From NCBI GenBank assembly GCA_037444725.1, contig JBBILW010000028.1, forward strand, positions 1 through 7,091: DNA of 7,091 bases, written 5' to 3'. Shown piece after piece: positions 1-5,260 of the stretch. The stretch is from CAIKKG01 sp037444725. GTDB taxonomy: Bacteria > Patescibacteriota > Minisyncoccia > UBA6257 > GWB1-50-10. Below the pieces are notes generated by a model. The model did no database searches. It worked only from the letters and a program-made list of their open reading frames with translations, and was not told the origin of the DNA. Each line of letters begins with the position of its first letter. Within the stretch, counting starts at the first letter, position 1. The translations under genes were made by a program, and so were the position numbers.

Positions 1-876
1 ACCAACACCAGCCAGAACACCAACAACAACACGGCGAACGGCGGTGCGGGCGGTCAGGGCGGCGCCGGCGGCAACGCAACGGGCGGTAACGCCACCGGCG
101 GCAACGCCGAGGGCGGCAAGTCCGAGGTGAAGAACTCCGGCAACGGCGGTGGTGCGAGCATCACCGACAACAGCCAGACGAAGATCTTCGCCGCGACGAA
201 CGCTCCGACCATCATCCCCTCCGTGACCATTCCGGTCGGCGCGGTCATCACTCCCATCGAGGGGTGCGGCCCGCGCTACGAGGTGGACGAGTACGAGAAC
301 GTGGCGCACGTGCCCGTGGCCGCAGGCCTCTGGCAGAGCAAGTACACCGTGAAGACGGTGCACGGCAGCCTGAAGGGCATCAACAAGAAGGAGCCCTTCA
401 TCATGGTGGACTTCCCCATCCCGGGGACGAACTACAAGTACCAGCAGCTCGTCGGTCACCAGCGGTATCGCGTCAGCGCCGTCTACAGCCAGTCCGGCTC
501 GGCGAGCGGCGGCGCGAACATCTTCGGCAGCAACACCGCCGGCGGTGCCGCGCTCGGTGCGAGCGGCAGCGCTTCGTTCACGCAGATCGGCTACGTCGTC
601 GAGGACTGCAACATCGACATGAAGTCCCTCCGGCAGGTGAACCAGGAGCCCGAGGTGCAGAAGCAGGCGCCGGCTCCCGAGCCGAAGCCCGAGAAGAAGG
701 TGGAGCTGAAGACCTCGACGACCAAGGCGCTCACGGGCCCCGCCAAGTGGAGCCTGGTCAAGGAGGACGACCTCAACAAGAACTGCGGTGGCGTGACGAA
801 GCCCGGCTACCGGTGCGTCGCCACGTTCGACAGCAGCAAGGTGGTGAACAACGTCGAGATTGTCGACAGGAAGTAA
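1..876 (+). CDS. Surface/secreted-type Gly-Asn-rich protein, 5' partial
   Basis: The frame is open from the first base, so the start codon lies upstream; 291 residues are visible. A GTG at 127 could in principle start it, but the same low-complexity protein continues to its left. Residues 1-50 are rich in Gly, Asn, Thr and Ala, with a GGNAT-like pentapeptide repeat at about 23-37. Next comes a probably beta-rich region (about 85-205) with a Gly/Ser/Ala patch near 163-192, a Pro/Glu/Lys linker (about 215-235) and a short C-terminal module. Cysteines at 89, 203, 262 and 272 could form disulfides outside the cell. No catalytic motif or known family was recognised. I infer a cell-surface protein from the low-complexity style. 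Codons are extreme: every Lys is AAG, Glu GAG, Asp GAC and Asn AAC, unlike the following genes. That fits very high expression, transfer, or a contig join. An intrinsic terminator follows 19 bp after the stop. Confidence 0.8.
   Translation, partial: TNTSQNTNNNTANGGAGGQGGAGGNATGGNATGGNAEGGKSEVKNSGNGGGASITDNSQTKIFAATNAPTIIPSVTIPVGAVITPIEGCGPRYEVDEYENVAHVPVAAGLWQSKYTVKTVHGSLKGINKKEPFIMVDFPIPGTNYKYQQLVGHQRYRVSAVYSQSGSASGGANIFGSNTAGGAALGASGSASFTQIGYVVEDCNIDMKSLRQVNQEPEVQKQAPAPEPKPEKKVELKTSTTKALTGPAKWSLVKEDDLNKNCGGVTKPGYRCVATFDSSKVVNNVEIVDRK
67..120 (+). repeat. 15-bp in-frame tandem repeat (GGNAT units)
   Basis: Three successive 15-bp units at 67-81, 82-96 and 97-111 encode GGNAT, GGNAT and GGNAE, followed by a partial GGK at 112-120. 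The units differ mostly at third codon positions. The array may continue left of the window, since 40-66 is already a degenerate Gly-rich run. It forms part of the low-complexity segment of the left-edge surface-type protein. Confidence 0.8.
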
Positions 877-895
877 CTCCCCATACAACGGGAAC

Positions 896-931
896 GGCCC
901 TAGATGCGTACAGCATCTAGGGCCATTTTTT
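896..931 (+). terminator. Strong intrinsic terminator after the left-edge gene
   Basis: A perfect 12-bp stem (896-907 pairs with 913-924) has a 5-nt loop (GTACA) and is followed after one base by six T (926-931). It lies 19 bp after the TAA at 874-876 and should end transcription of that gene before the alkyltransferase gene. Confidence 0.92.
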
Positions 932-964
932 ATTCAAACTATATTCGCGTACGAGCGTATCGGC

Positions 965-970
965 TATTAT
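965..970 (+). promoter_or_regulatory. Possible -10 box for the alkyltransferase gene
   Basis: TATTAT lies about 40 bp before the ATG at 1010, in the AT-rich gap after the terminator. There is no convincing -35 hexamer and no TG extension. A promoter is expected here because a strong terminator precedes the gene, but this exact box is a weak call. Confidence 0.3.
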
Positions 971-1009
971 GAAATAAAGAACGCGAAACACCGTATCCCA
1001 CAAAATATC

Positions 1010-1312
1010 ATGTCATTCTCCTCAAAAGTCTACGCATTCGCAGCAAAAATCCCCAAAGGAAATGTAGCGACGTATAAACAACTCGCAACACTTGCAGGGA
1101 ATAAGAATGCTGCACGCGCAGTCGGAATGTGCATGAAGCACAATATGAACCGCACGCGCGTCCCCTGCCACAGAGTTGTCGCGTCCGATGGCTCTCTGAC
1201 CGGTTACTCATTCGGAAAAGGAATCGTCACAAAAAAGAACATCCTTCTGAAAGAAGGAGTTCGATTCAACGGCAACAAAGTTGACCTTGCTCGTTCGGGA
1301 TGGAAACGATAA
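1010..1312 (+). CDS. One-domain O6-alkylguanine-DNA alkyltransferase (MGMT/Ogt C-terminal domain)
   Basis: A 100-residue protein consisting only of the DNA-binding/active-site domain of methylguanine-DNA methyltransferases. This family removes alkyl groups from O6 of guanine by transferring them to its own cysteine. The active-site motif PCHRV is intact, with the acceptor Cys at 53. The family Asn eight residues before it (Asn45), the AARAVG segment with the arginine finger (Arg37) and a TY pair before the recognition helix (Tyr22) are also present. The usual N-terminal domain of full-length Ogt/MGMT is absent, as in alkyltransferase-like (ATL) proteins, but ATLs usually replace this Cys. It may therefore be a minimal active enzyme or an ATL-like damage flag that kept the Cys. 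The start at ATG 1010 puts MSFSSKVY at the domain's usual beginning; the in-frame sequence upstream (from 860) overlaps the previous gene and terminator. There is no Shine-Dalgarno. The stop directly abuts the stop of the convergent GGDEF gene. Confidence 0.9.
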   Translation: MSFSSKVYAFAAKIPKGNVATYKQLATLAGNKNAARAVGMCMKHNMNRTRVPCHRVVASDGSLTGYSFGKGIVTKKNILLKEGVRFNGNKVDLARSGWKR

Positions 1313-1915
1313 TTATTTCGCCGCCTTCAACTCGGTGAACCGCACCACTCTGTTGCGTCCGCCGTGTTTCGCTTCATAGAGCGCAAGGTCGGCATTGTGC
1401 ACCAACTCATCGAGCGACGCGCCATGCGCATGAGAGCTCACACCCGCGCTGATAGTGACGCCGATTTTCGAGCGTCCTTTTTTTACATACTCTGCCGCAA
1501 CTTTTTCCCTGATAATTTCGGCAATCTTTGCGGCATCACTCTCCGAAGCCCCGGGCAAACCAATAACAATCTCCTCGCCCCCCCAACGGCCCACAATATC
1601 AAGATCGCGCACCCTGCCAAGAATAGTGGTCGCAAGAAGCTTCAAGACCGCATCGCCCATCGCATGACCATGCACGTCGTTTATCTTTTTGAAAAAATCG
1701 GCATCGATAAGGATAACGGCAAAATTCTTAATAAGTACGTTTTGGCGCAAGGTGGCTCTCTCGTGAGGCAAATTCAACTCGTGCAAAAATCGGTCGGCTT
1801 CAATTCTGAAACCATGGCGATTATAAAGCCCCGTGAGCTCGTCGAGATACGCGAGCGCCCGCAATCGCTTTATTTCCGCTTCCAATTCGGCAATTGTTTT
1901 TTTGGTGCTTTCCAT
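1313..1915 (-). CDS. Soluble GGDEF diguanylate cyclase
   Basis: A 200-residue protein with a short charged helix (residues 1-22, probably a coiled-coil signalling helix) leading directly into a GGDEF domain, which condenses two GTP into c-di-GMP. Visible landmarks are DELTGLYNR (25-33), the metal-binding DADFFKKIND stretch (71-80), the active-site loop GGEEI (112-116, a variant of GG[DE]EF with Ile for Phe), GVTISAG (152-158) and the closing YEAKHGGRNRV (180-190). An RxxD inhibitory site (RDLD, 103-106) sits exactly five residues before GGEEI, so product inhibition looks possible. There is no transmembrane segment, sensor domain or EAL domain, so it is probably cytoplasmic and may sense through dimerisation or a partner. 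An extended -10 box ends 7 nt before its ATG, suggesting a leaderless message. It converges on the alkyltransferase gene with no intergenic base. Confidence 0.92.
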   Translation of the reverse strand: MESTKKTIAELEAEIKRLRALAYLDELTGLYNRHGFRIEADRFLHELNLPHERATLRQNVLIKNFAVILIDADFFKKINDVHGHAMGDAVLKLLATTILGRVRDLDIVGRWGGEEIVIGLPGASESDAAKIAEIIREKVAAEYVKKGRSKIGVTISAGVSSHAHGASLDELVHNADLALYEAKHGGRNRVVRFTELKAAK

Positions 1916-1922
1916 CGCCTTT

Positions 1923-1931
1923 AGTATAACA
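1923..1931 (-). promoter_or_regulatory. Extended -10 promoter for the GGDEF gene
   Basis: On the minus strand TGTTATACT (TG-n-TATACT) ends 7 nt before the ATG. A start 6-8 nt after the box would fall at or next to the A of the ATG, making the mRNA leaderless or nearly so. No -35 match is seen; that region is taken up by the preceding terminator hairpin, whose T-run ends against the box. Confidence 0.6.
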
Positions 1932-1953
1932 GAAAACCGCCCTCACGGGGCGG
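1931..1953 (-). terminator. Intrinsic terminator of the Ig-like/coiled-coil gene pair
   Basis: Read on the minus strand, CCGCCC (1953-1948) and GGGCGG (1942-1937) form a 6-bp GC stem with a 5-nt loop, followed by TTTTCT. It starts 17 bp after the TAG of the gene at 1971-2456. The T-run touches the extended -10 of the GGDEF gene, so terminator and next promoter are packed end to end. Confidence 0.85.
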
Positions 1954-1970
1954 CTTCCGTATCACTTATA

Positions 1971-2456
1971 CTATTTCACCGTATAACTTACCGTCTGCGA
2001 CTTCACGCCGTCCACATAAAACATAAGTGTGTAATTGCCGACTTTCCTTACCTTCCCCGCATTCAATATCCAGCTGAAATAGAAGTTCGTTACGCCGTCC
2101 TTTGTGGGGTGCGACACCTTCGAATCGATGTACTGACCGTTAAAGGTGCGGATGTACGAAATCTCGGTGCGTGCCAATGCATTTTGAAGCGTAAGACCCG
2201 CGTAGATGTTGTCCTTCGTGCCGAACGTCGTAGTTGCCATATTGACGATACCGTCAGCACCTACACGCTTGCCGAGCGTCACTGCCGTAATCGTGGCCTT
2301 CGGTCTCGGCGTCTCGGTTACCGCAGGCGCGGTCGTTGTCGCGGGAAGCTGCTCTTGCGCCACGGGCGCAGGCGTCTTGTTCCACTGTGTGTACACGATG
2401 AACCCGAACGCTGCGATAACCACCACACTCACCAAAATCGAAAGATATTTGCGCAT
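1971..2456 (-). CDS. Membrane-anchored protein with Ig-like beta domain, function unknown
   Basis: A 161-residue protein. Residues 5-23 form one hydrophobic segment after a short basic start (MRKY): a signal anchor, with no lipobox Cys. A Pro/Thr/Ala/Gln-rich linker follows (about 27-55), then a beta-strand-rich domain (about 53-161). That domain resembles small bacterial extracytoplasmic Ig-like domains: an opening LGKRVGADG strand and turn, a TTFGTKDNIYAG segment (76-87), an aromatic central strand near 124-130 and a closing strand pair NYTLMFYVDGVKSQTVSYTV (141-160). The family resemblance is from memory; the specific function is unknown. It probably sits on the outer face of the membrane as a binding or scaffolding module. 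Its ATG is 10 bp after the stop of the upstream secreted-protein gene and lacks a Shine-Dalgarno, so translation is probably coupled and the two are co-transcribed. A terminator follows. Confidence 0.78.
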   Translation of the reverse strand: MRKYLSILVSVVVIAAFGFIVYTQWNKTPAPVAQEQLPATTTAPAVTETPRPKATITAVTLGKRVGADGIVNMATTTFGTKDNIYAGLTLQNALARTEISYIRTFNGQYIDSKVSHPTKDGVTNFYFSWILNAGKVRKVGNYTLMFYVDGVKSQTVSYTVK

Positions 2457-2466
2457 GAGTTGTTAA

Positions 2467-2964
2467 TTAGTTTGACTCGCCATCCGTTTGGTCGGCATTA
2501 TCACCGCCGTTCTCCTGAGTTCGAGTTTCACCGGAACGCTGTTCGGTTGTGGTCGCTCTGCGTTGCTCGCGGTCACCGCCCTCTTCGCCCTGAATCTGGT
2601 TTTCTGTGTCTCTCGCTTCGCTGTCCGGACTCTCATTTTCGACTTCACTGTCGATTTCCTTCTCTATCTCGCTGTGCGGTTTCTCGCCGTCGATGACCAC
2701 ATTTGTGCCCTGCTGGTCACCCGCATGTTCCGTGTCGGCATTGCTGATATCACGGGACTGCAACAAACGTGCATTGTCGGCACGCAGTTGCGCGATAAGT
2801 GCCTGCAACTCCTTGATAAAATCTGACTGGTCAACAAGCGGAACCGTATCCGTCGCGGTTGTCGTTGCGGTCTGTGCGTGCGCGAGTAACGCGTCTCCGC
2901 GTCCCAATAATCCGAACACTGCTACCATCGCCAAAACCGACGCTTTCCTTATTATTGTGCTCAT
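2467..2964 (-). CDS. Secreted coiled-coil protein with acidic disordered tail
   Basis: A 165-residue protein. Residues 1-30 look like a Sec signal peptide with a likely cut after AHA (28-30). A Thr/Ala stretch (31-40) follows, then a short amphipathic coiled-coil helix (about 46-70, FIKELQALIAQLRADNARLL) with Leu/Ile heptads. From about 71 to the end it is a highly charged, Glu/Asp/Gln/Asn/Gly/Thr-rich segment without hydrophobic core residues, so probably disordered. No enzyme motif is present. I chose ATG 2964 over the in-frame ATG 3027 because the signal peptide then begins at the N-terminus and a perfect extended -10 (2978-2986) lies between the two. With the upstream start, the promoter would be inside the gene. 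It leads a two-gene unit with the anchored Ig-like protein and may be its extracytoplasmic partner (inference). The family was not recognised. Confidence 0.75.
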   Translation of the reverse strand: MSTIIRKASVLAMVAVFGLLGRGDALLAHAQTATTTATDTVPLVDQSDFIKELQALIAQLRADNARLLQSRDISNADTEHAGDQQGTNVVIDGEKPHSEIEKEIDSEVENESPDSEARDTENQIQGEEGGDREQRRATTTEQRSGETRTQENGGDNADQTDGESN

Positions 2965-2977
2965 ATACTTTATATTT

Positions 2978-2986
2978 ATTATATCA
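2978..2986 (-). promoter_or_regulatory. Extended -10 promoter for the secreted-protein/Ig-like unit
   Basis: On the minus strand TGATATAAT is a perfect extended -10 (TG-n-TATAAT). It ends 13 nt before the ATG at 2964, predicting a leader of about 6 nt. No clear -35 is seen. The surrounding 2965-3000 is very AT-rich. Confidence 0.7.
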
Positions 2987-3006
2987 GACGACTTTTTTGT
3001 GATAGG

Positions 3007-3020
3007 GCCGCAAATGCGGC
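3007..3020 (-). terminator. Small GC hairpin after the UMP kinase gene (weak terminator)
   Basis: GCCGC (3007-3011) pairs with GCGGC (3016-3020) around a 4-nt loop, 26 bp after the stop of the UMP kinase gene. No T-run follows on either strand, so it is a poor intrinsic terminator. It could be an RNA 3'-end protector or chance. Confidence 0.3.
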
Positions 3021-3046
3021 TATACATAAGACGCTTCGTGAGGTGC

Positions 3047-3736
3047 TTATATTACAATCGTGCCCTCGCACTCCTCACCGTTCAGCAAATACTCCATATT
3101 ATTGATATTTCTGCCGTCTGCAACGATTGCAGTTAACTTATTCGTCTTGCAAAACTTTACGCACACGGGATCGATAGGCACGCTTACCCCCGGTTCCCAC
3201 TTGTGCGGGATGAGCTTCCAATACTCCGCCCACGTTAACTTCGCAAACGGCCTCGCGTCCACGAACTGATCGGGATTTTTGGTAAACACATATGCGGGCT
3301 TCCCTGCCATGACGACTTCATGCGCGCCGTAGTGCTTTGCAATACGCGCGCTGATAAGGTCGGTAGACGCTCCAGGCTCCCAACCACTCGCAATAGTGAC
3401 GGGCGCGGATAATTCACCGAGCTTTTCCGCGCTATCGATAATGTCCGCAGCCGCAAGTTTTCCAAATACTGTCTGCACGAGTTTCGCGTTTACCCTCGTC
3501 GCATAAATACCAAGCCAGTCGCTCTCTTTAACGGTAATGGCGCGGATGGCGCGCGCTGACTCCTGATACTTCCGCGCAAGCTTACCGCCTCCCACCACAA
3601 TTACAAATTTGTGTTTTTTAGAATATTTCTGGACAAACTCCTTCCATCGCGAAAGAAGTTTGATGTTGATGTCTTCAGGAACAATTACCGAACCTCCCAG
3701 ATTTATTATGATTGTTTTCTCAAATGAATATTTCAT
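3047..3736 (-). CDS. pyrH: Amino-acid-kinase-family UMP kinase, archaeal-like type
   Basis: A 229-residue amino acid kinase fold protein, most likely UMP kinase (UMP + ATP to UDP + ADP, pyrimidine nucleotide synthesis, cytoplasm). Landmarks in order: N-terminal phosphate-binding strand and loop INLGGSVIVP (11-20), VVGGGKLAR (47-55), DWLGIYATRVNA (73-84), GWEPGASTDLISARIA (118-133, matching the PGxSTD loop of archaeal-type UMP kinases), the AGKPAYVFTKNPDQF stretch (144-158, where related kinases have xDGVYxxDP), the WEPGVSVPIDP loop (180-190) and a C-terminal VADGRNINNMEYLLNGE (205-221). The first loop lacks the LSGEA form of typical bacterial PyrH, and length and loops fit the archaeal-like group. 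Another nucleotide or amino-acid kinase of the fold cannot be excluded. It is last of three genes, 9 bp after the TPM-domain gene, with no Shine-Dalgarno, so probably translationally coupled. Confidence 0.82.
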   Translation of the reverse strand: MKYSFEKTIIINLGGSVIVPEDINIKLLSRWKEFVQKYSKKHKFVIVVGGGKLARKYQESARAIRAITVKESDWLGIYATRVNAKLVQTVFGKLAAADIIDSAEKLGELSAPVTIASGWEPGASTDLISARIAKHYGAHEVVMAGKPAYVFTKNPDQFVDARPFAKLTWAEYWKLIPHKWEPGVSVPIDPVCVKFCKTNKLTAIVADGRNINNMEYLLNGEECEGTIVI

Positions 3737-3745
3737 GAAACAAAA

Positions 3746-4618
3746 TTACCAATCTCCACTTGCACCTCCTCCTCCCGACCTTCCGCCCCCGAATCCGCCA
3801 AATCCCCCGCCTCCGAATCCACCGGGACCGCCCCTTCCTCCGCGCATCCACCAAGGCATTCCTCCAATACCGTTTACATAACGATTATATGACCGTGATA
3901 CGACAAAATCGAATAGGAGCCCGACAGGAATGAGCACCGCTGTCACGACGATACCGAAATAGAAAAATCCGTAAATCAATCCGATGATGACTCCCGCAAC
4001 ACCGCCGACAACTCCTCCCGCCCACCAAGACTTCGAACGTCCGAGAATACTTGCAAGAAACATAAAGGCGAACGGAATGAGGTACCAGTATTCAAACAGC
4101 ACATTAACGGCGCGCGAGTCGTTTGATGAGGCAGTATACTCACCCTGCGTTGCCGCCATGATATCACTGACCGCAGCATCTATTCCCCTATAATACTGCT
4201 CAGCTCTGAAATTCGGGGTGATGTCATTCGTGATTATCGAATCACTCTGCAAATCCGTGAGCGCGCCCTCGAGCCCGTAACCGACTTCAATGCGCACTTT
4301 GTGGTCGTCGCGCGCGATAAGGAGCAATACGCCGTTATCTTTTTTTGCTTTTCCGATTTTCCAATCCTCAAAAAGCTTTACCGCAAAATTCTCAATAGTG
4401 TCGTTACCGAGATTTGGTATCGTGACTACCGCAATCTCGTTGCTGGTGCTGCTCGCGAACAATGCGATTTTCTGCTCAAGCTGCAGCTTTTCCTGCGGCT
4501 GTAAGATTCCTGCAAAATCGTTCACAAAACCCCGAGGCGTGCCGGGGTTTGTGTATGCGCTCGCCATGATAGGAATCACAGCGAATGCGGCGAGAAAGAG
4601 TGTAACAACTCTCCTCAT
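3746..4618 (-). CDS. TPM-domain (YgcG-like) exported membrane protein
   Basis: A 290-residue protein. A signal peptide covers about 1-21 (cut after ASA). The TPM domain (TLP18.3/Psb32/MOLO-1 family) spans about 28-155, starting with the conserved FVNDFAGIL (31-39) and including EIAVVTIPNL (61-70), a DNGVLLLIARDDHKVRIEVG strand pair (94-113) and the GLEGALTD turn (115-122). Two to three transmembrane helices lie at about 176-240. A Gly-rich tail follows, ending in GGGRSGGGGASGDW (277-290), the usual C-terminal signature of YgcG-type proteins. The TPM domain should face outward. Its exact role is unsettled; envelope stress and protein quality control have been proposed for relatives. It follows lemA by 6 bp, a pairing seen in many bacteria, and precedes the UMP kinase gene by 9 bp. 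No Shine-Dalgarno is seen; its start may depend on coupling to lemA. Confidence 0.92.
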   Translation of the reverse strand: MRRVVTLFLAAFAVIPIMASAYTNPGTPRGFVNDFAGILQPQEKLQLEQKIALFASSTSNEIAVVTIPNLGNDTIENFAVKLFEDWKIGKAKKDNGVLLLIARDDHKVRIEVGYGLEGALTDLQSDSIITNDITPNFRAEQYYRGIDAAVSDIMAATQGEYTASSNDSRAVNVLFEYWYLIPFAFMFLASILGRSKSWWAGGVVGGVAGVIIGLIYGFFYFGIVVTAVLIPVGLLFDFVVSRSYNRYVNGIGGMPWWMRGGRGGPGGFGGGGFGGFGGGRSGGGGASGDW

Positions 4619-4624
4619 GGATTG

Positions 4625-5182
4625 TTAGAAGTTAACCTTAGGCGCGACCTCGGCTCCCTGTGCCGCCTCGAAATACGTGCGGTCTTTGAAGCCGAACATG
4701 CTTGCGATGATGTTACCAGGGAAACGCTTTGCGGACATGTTGTAATCCTTAACCGTGTCGTTAAAGCGCTGGCGCTCCACGCTCACGCGGTTTTCCGTGC
4801 CCTCGAGCTGAACCATAAGATTATGCACCGTTTCGATCGATTTCAACTGCGGGTAGTTTTCCATAACAACGAGCAAGCGGCTGAATGCCGATTCTACGCC
4901 AGTCGCCGCTGCTGCTTTTTCATCAACGGTTTTCGCGCTGCCATATTTCGTGCGCGCATCCGCGATTGCCGAGAATACCGCCGTTTCCTGCTTCATGCCG
5001 CCTTGCACCGAGCTCACAAGGTTCGGAATGAGATCCATGCGGCGCTGATATTGCGTCTCCACCTGCGCCCACTGTCCGTCCACCGCTTCATTCTTTACCA
5101 CAAATCCGTTGTATGAAGACCATACAAAGAGCACGAGTACCACGACTATCGCACCGACAATCCATACAAGTTTATTTTTCAT
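4625..5182 (-). CDS. lemA: LemA family membrane protein
   Basis: A 185-residue protein, the usual LemA length. A single N-terminal transmembrane helix (about 5-22) follows a short basic start, and a long helical domain lies outside the membrane. Family signatures are clear: YNGFVVKNEAVDGQWAQVE (24-42), the QYQRRMDLIPNLV segment (44-56), ENYPQLKS (108-115), LEGTENRVSVERQRFND (126-142), YN (147-148), FPGN (154-157) and the final helix with RTYFEA (168-173). The molecular role of LemA is not established; it is commonly encoded beside TPM-domain proteins, as here. I chose ATG 5182, which puts the basic start directly before the helix. In-frame ATGs at 5197 and 5215 lie too close to or upstream of the likely -10 (5200-5208). 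It is first in the cluster with the TPM and UMP kinase genes. Confidence 0.93.
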   Translation of the reverse strand: MKNKLVWIVGAIVVVLVLFVWSSYNGFVVKNEAVDGQWAQVETQYQRRMDLIPNLVSSVQGGMKQETAVFSAIADARTKYGSAKTVDEKAAAATGVESAFSRLLVVMENYPQLKSIETVHNLMVQLEGTENRVSVERQRFNDTVKDYNMSAKRFPGNIIASMFGFKDRTYFEAAQGAEVAPKVNF

Positions 5183-5199
5183 AAGATTCGTATGCATAC

Positions 5200-5208
5200 A
5201 GTTTACCA
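5200..5208 (-). promoter_or_regulatory. Extended -10 promoter for the lemA cluster
   Basis: On the minus strand TGGTAAACT (TG-n-TAAACT) ends 17 nt before the ATG at 5182, predicting a leader of about 10-11 nt with no Shine-Dalgarno. The only -35 candidate is a poor TTTATT at 5223-5228, which overlaps the thyX terminator T-run. Confidence 0.5.
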
Positions 5209-5225
5209 CACCCATCCGCAGTAAT

Positions 5226-5248
5226 AAAAACCCCCTGTTTCCAGGGGG
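5226..5248 (-). terminator. Intrinsic terminator of thyX
   Basis: On the minus strand CAGGGGG and its complement (plus 5242-5248 with 5231-5237) form a perfect 7-bp GC stem with a 4-nt loop, followed by TTTTT (5230-5226). It starts 12 bp after the thyX stop. Confidence 0.93.
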
Positions 5249-5260
5249 ATGCAGCTTGTA

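Noticed and set aside
67..120. Tandem repeats considered as CRISPR or a mobile-element end
   Set aside because: The units are in-frame coding repeats of 15 bp without spacers or flanking transposase.
54..257. Minus-strand Pro-rich frame opposite the repeat region
   Set aside because: Antisense reading of the Gly/Asn repeat; low-complexity shadow.
264..920. Long plus-strand frame inside the left-edge gene
   Set aside because: Arg/Pro/Gly-rich shadow frame typical of high-GC3 genes; it runs into the terminator stem and has no domain.
969..977. Tiny ATG-AAA-TAA upstream frame before the alkyltransferase
   Set aside because: Three codons in AT-rich DNA overlapping the possible -10; no ribosome binding site.
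860..1009. Upstream extension of the alkyltransferase frame
   Set aside because: It would overlap the previous gene and translate through the terminator; the conserved domain begins at the ATG at 1010.
1364..1924. 186-codon plus-strand frame opposite the GGDEF gene
   Set aside because: Antisense shadow; the minus-strand GGDEF motifs explain the region fully.
2965..3027. Upstream start (ATG 3027) for the secreted coiled-coil protein
   Set aside because: It adds residues before the signal peptide and would place the extended -10 box inside the gene; no Shine-Dalgarno supports it.
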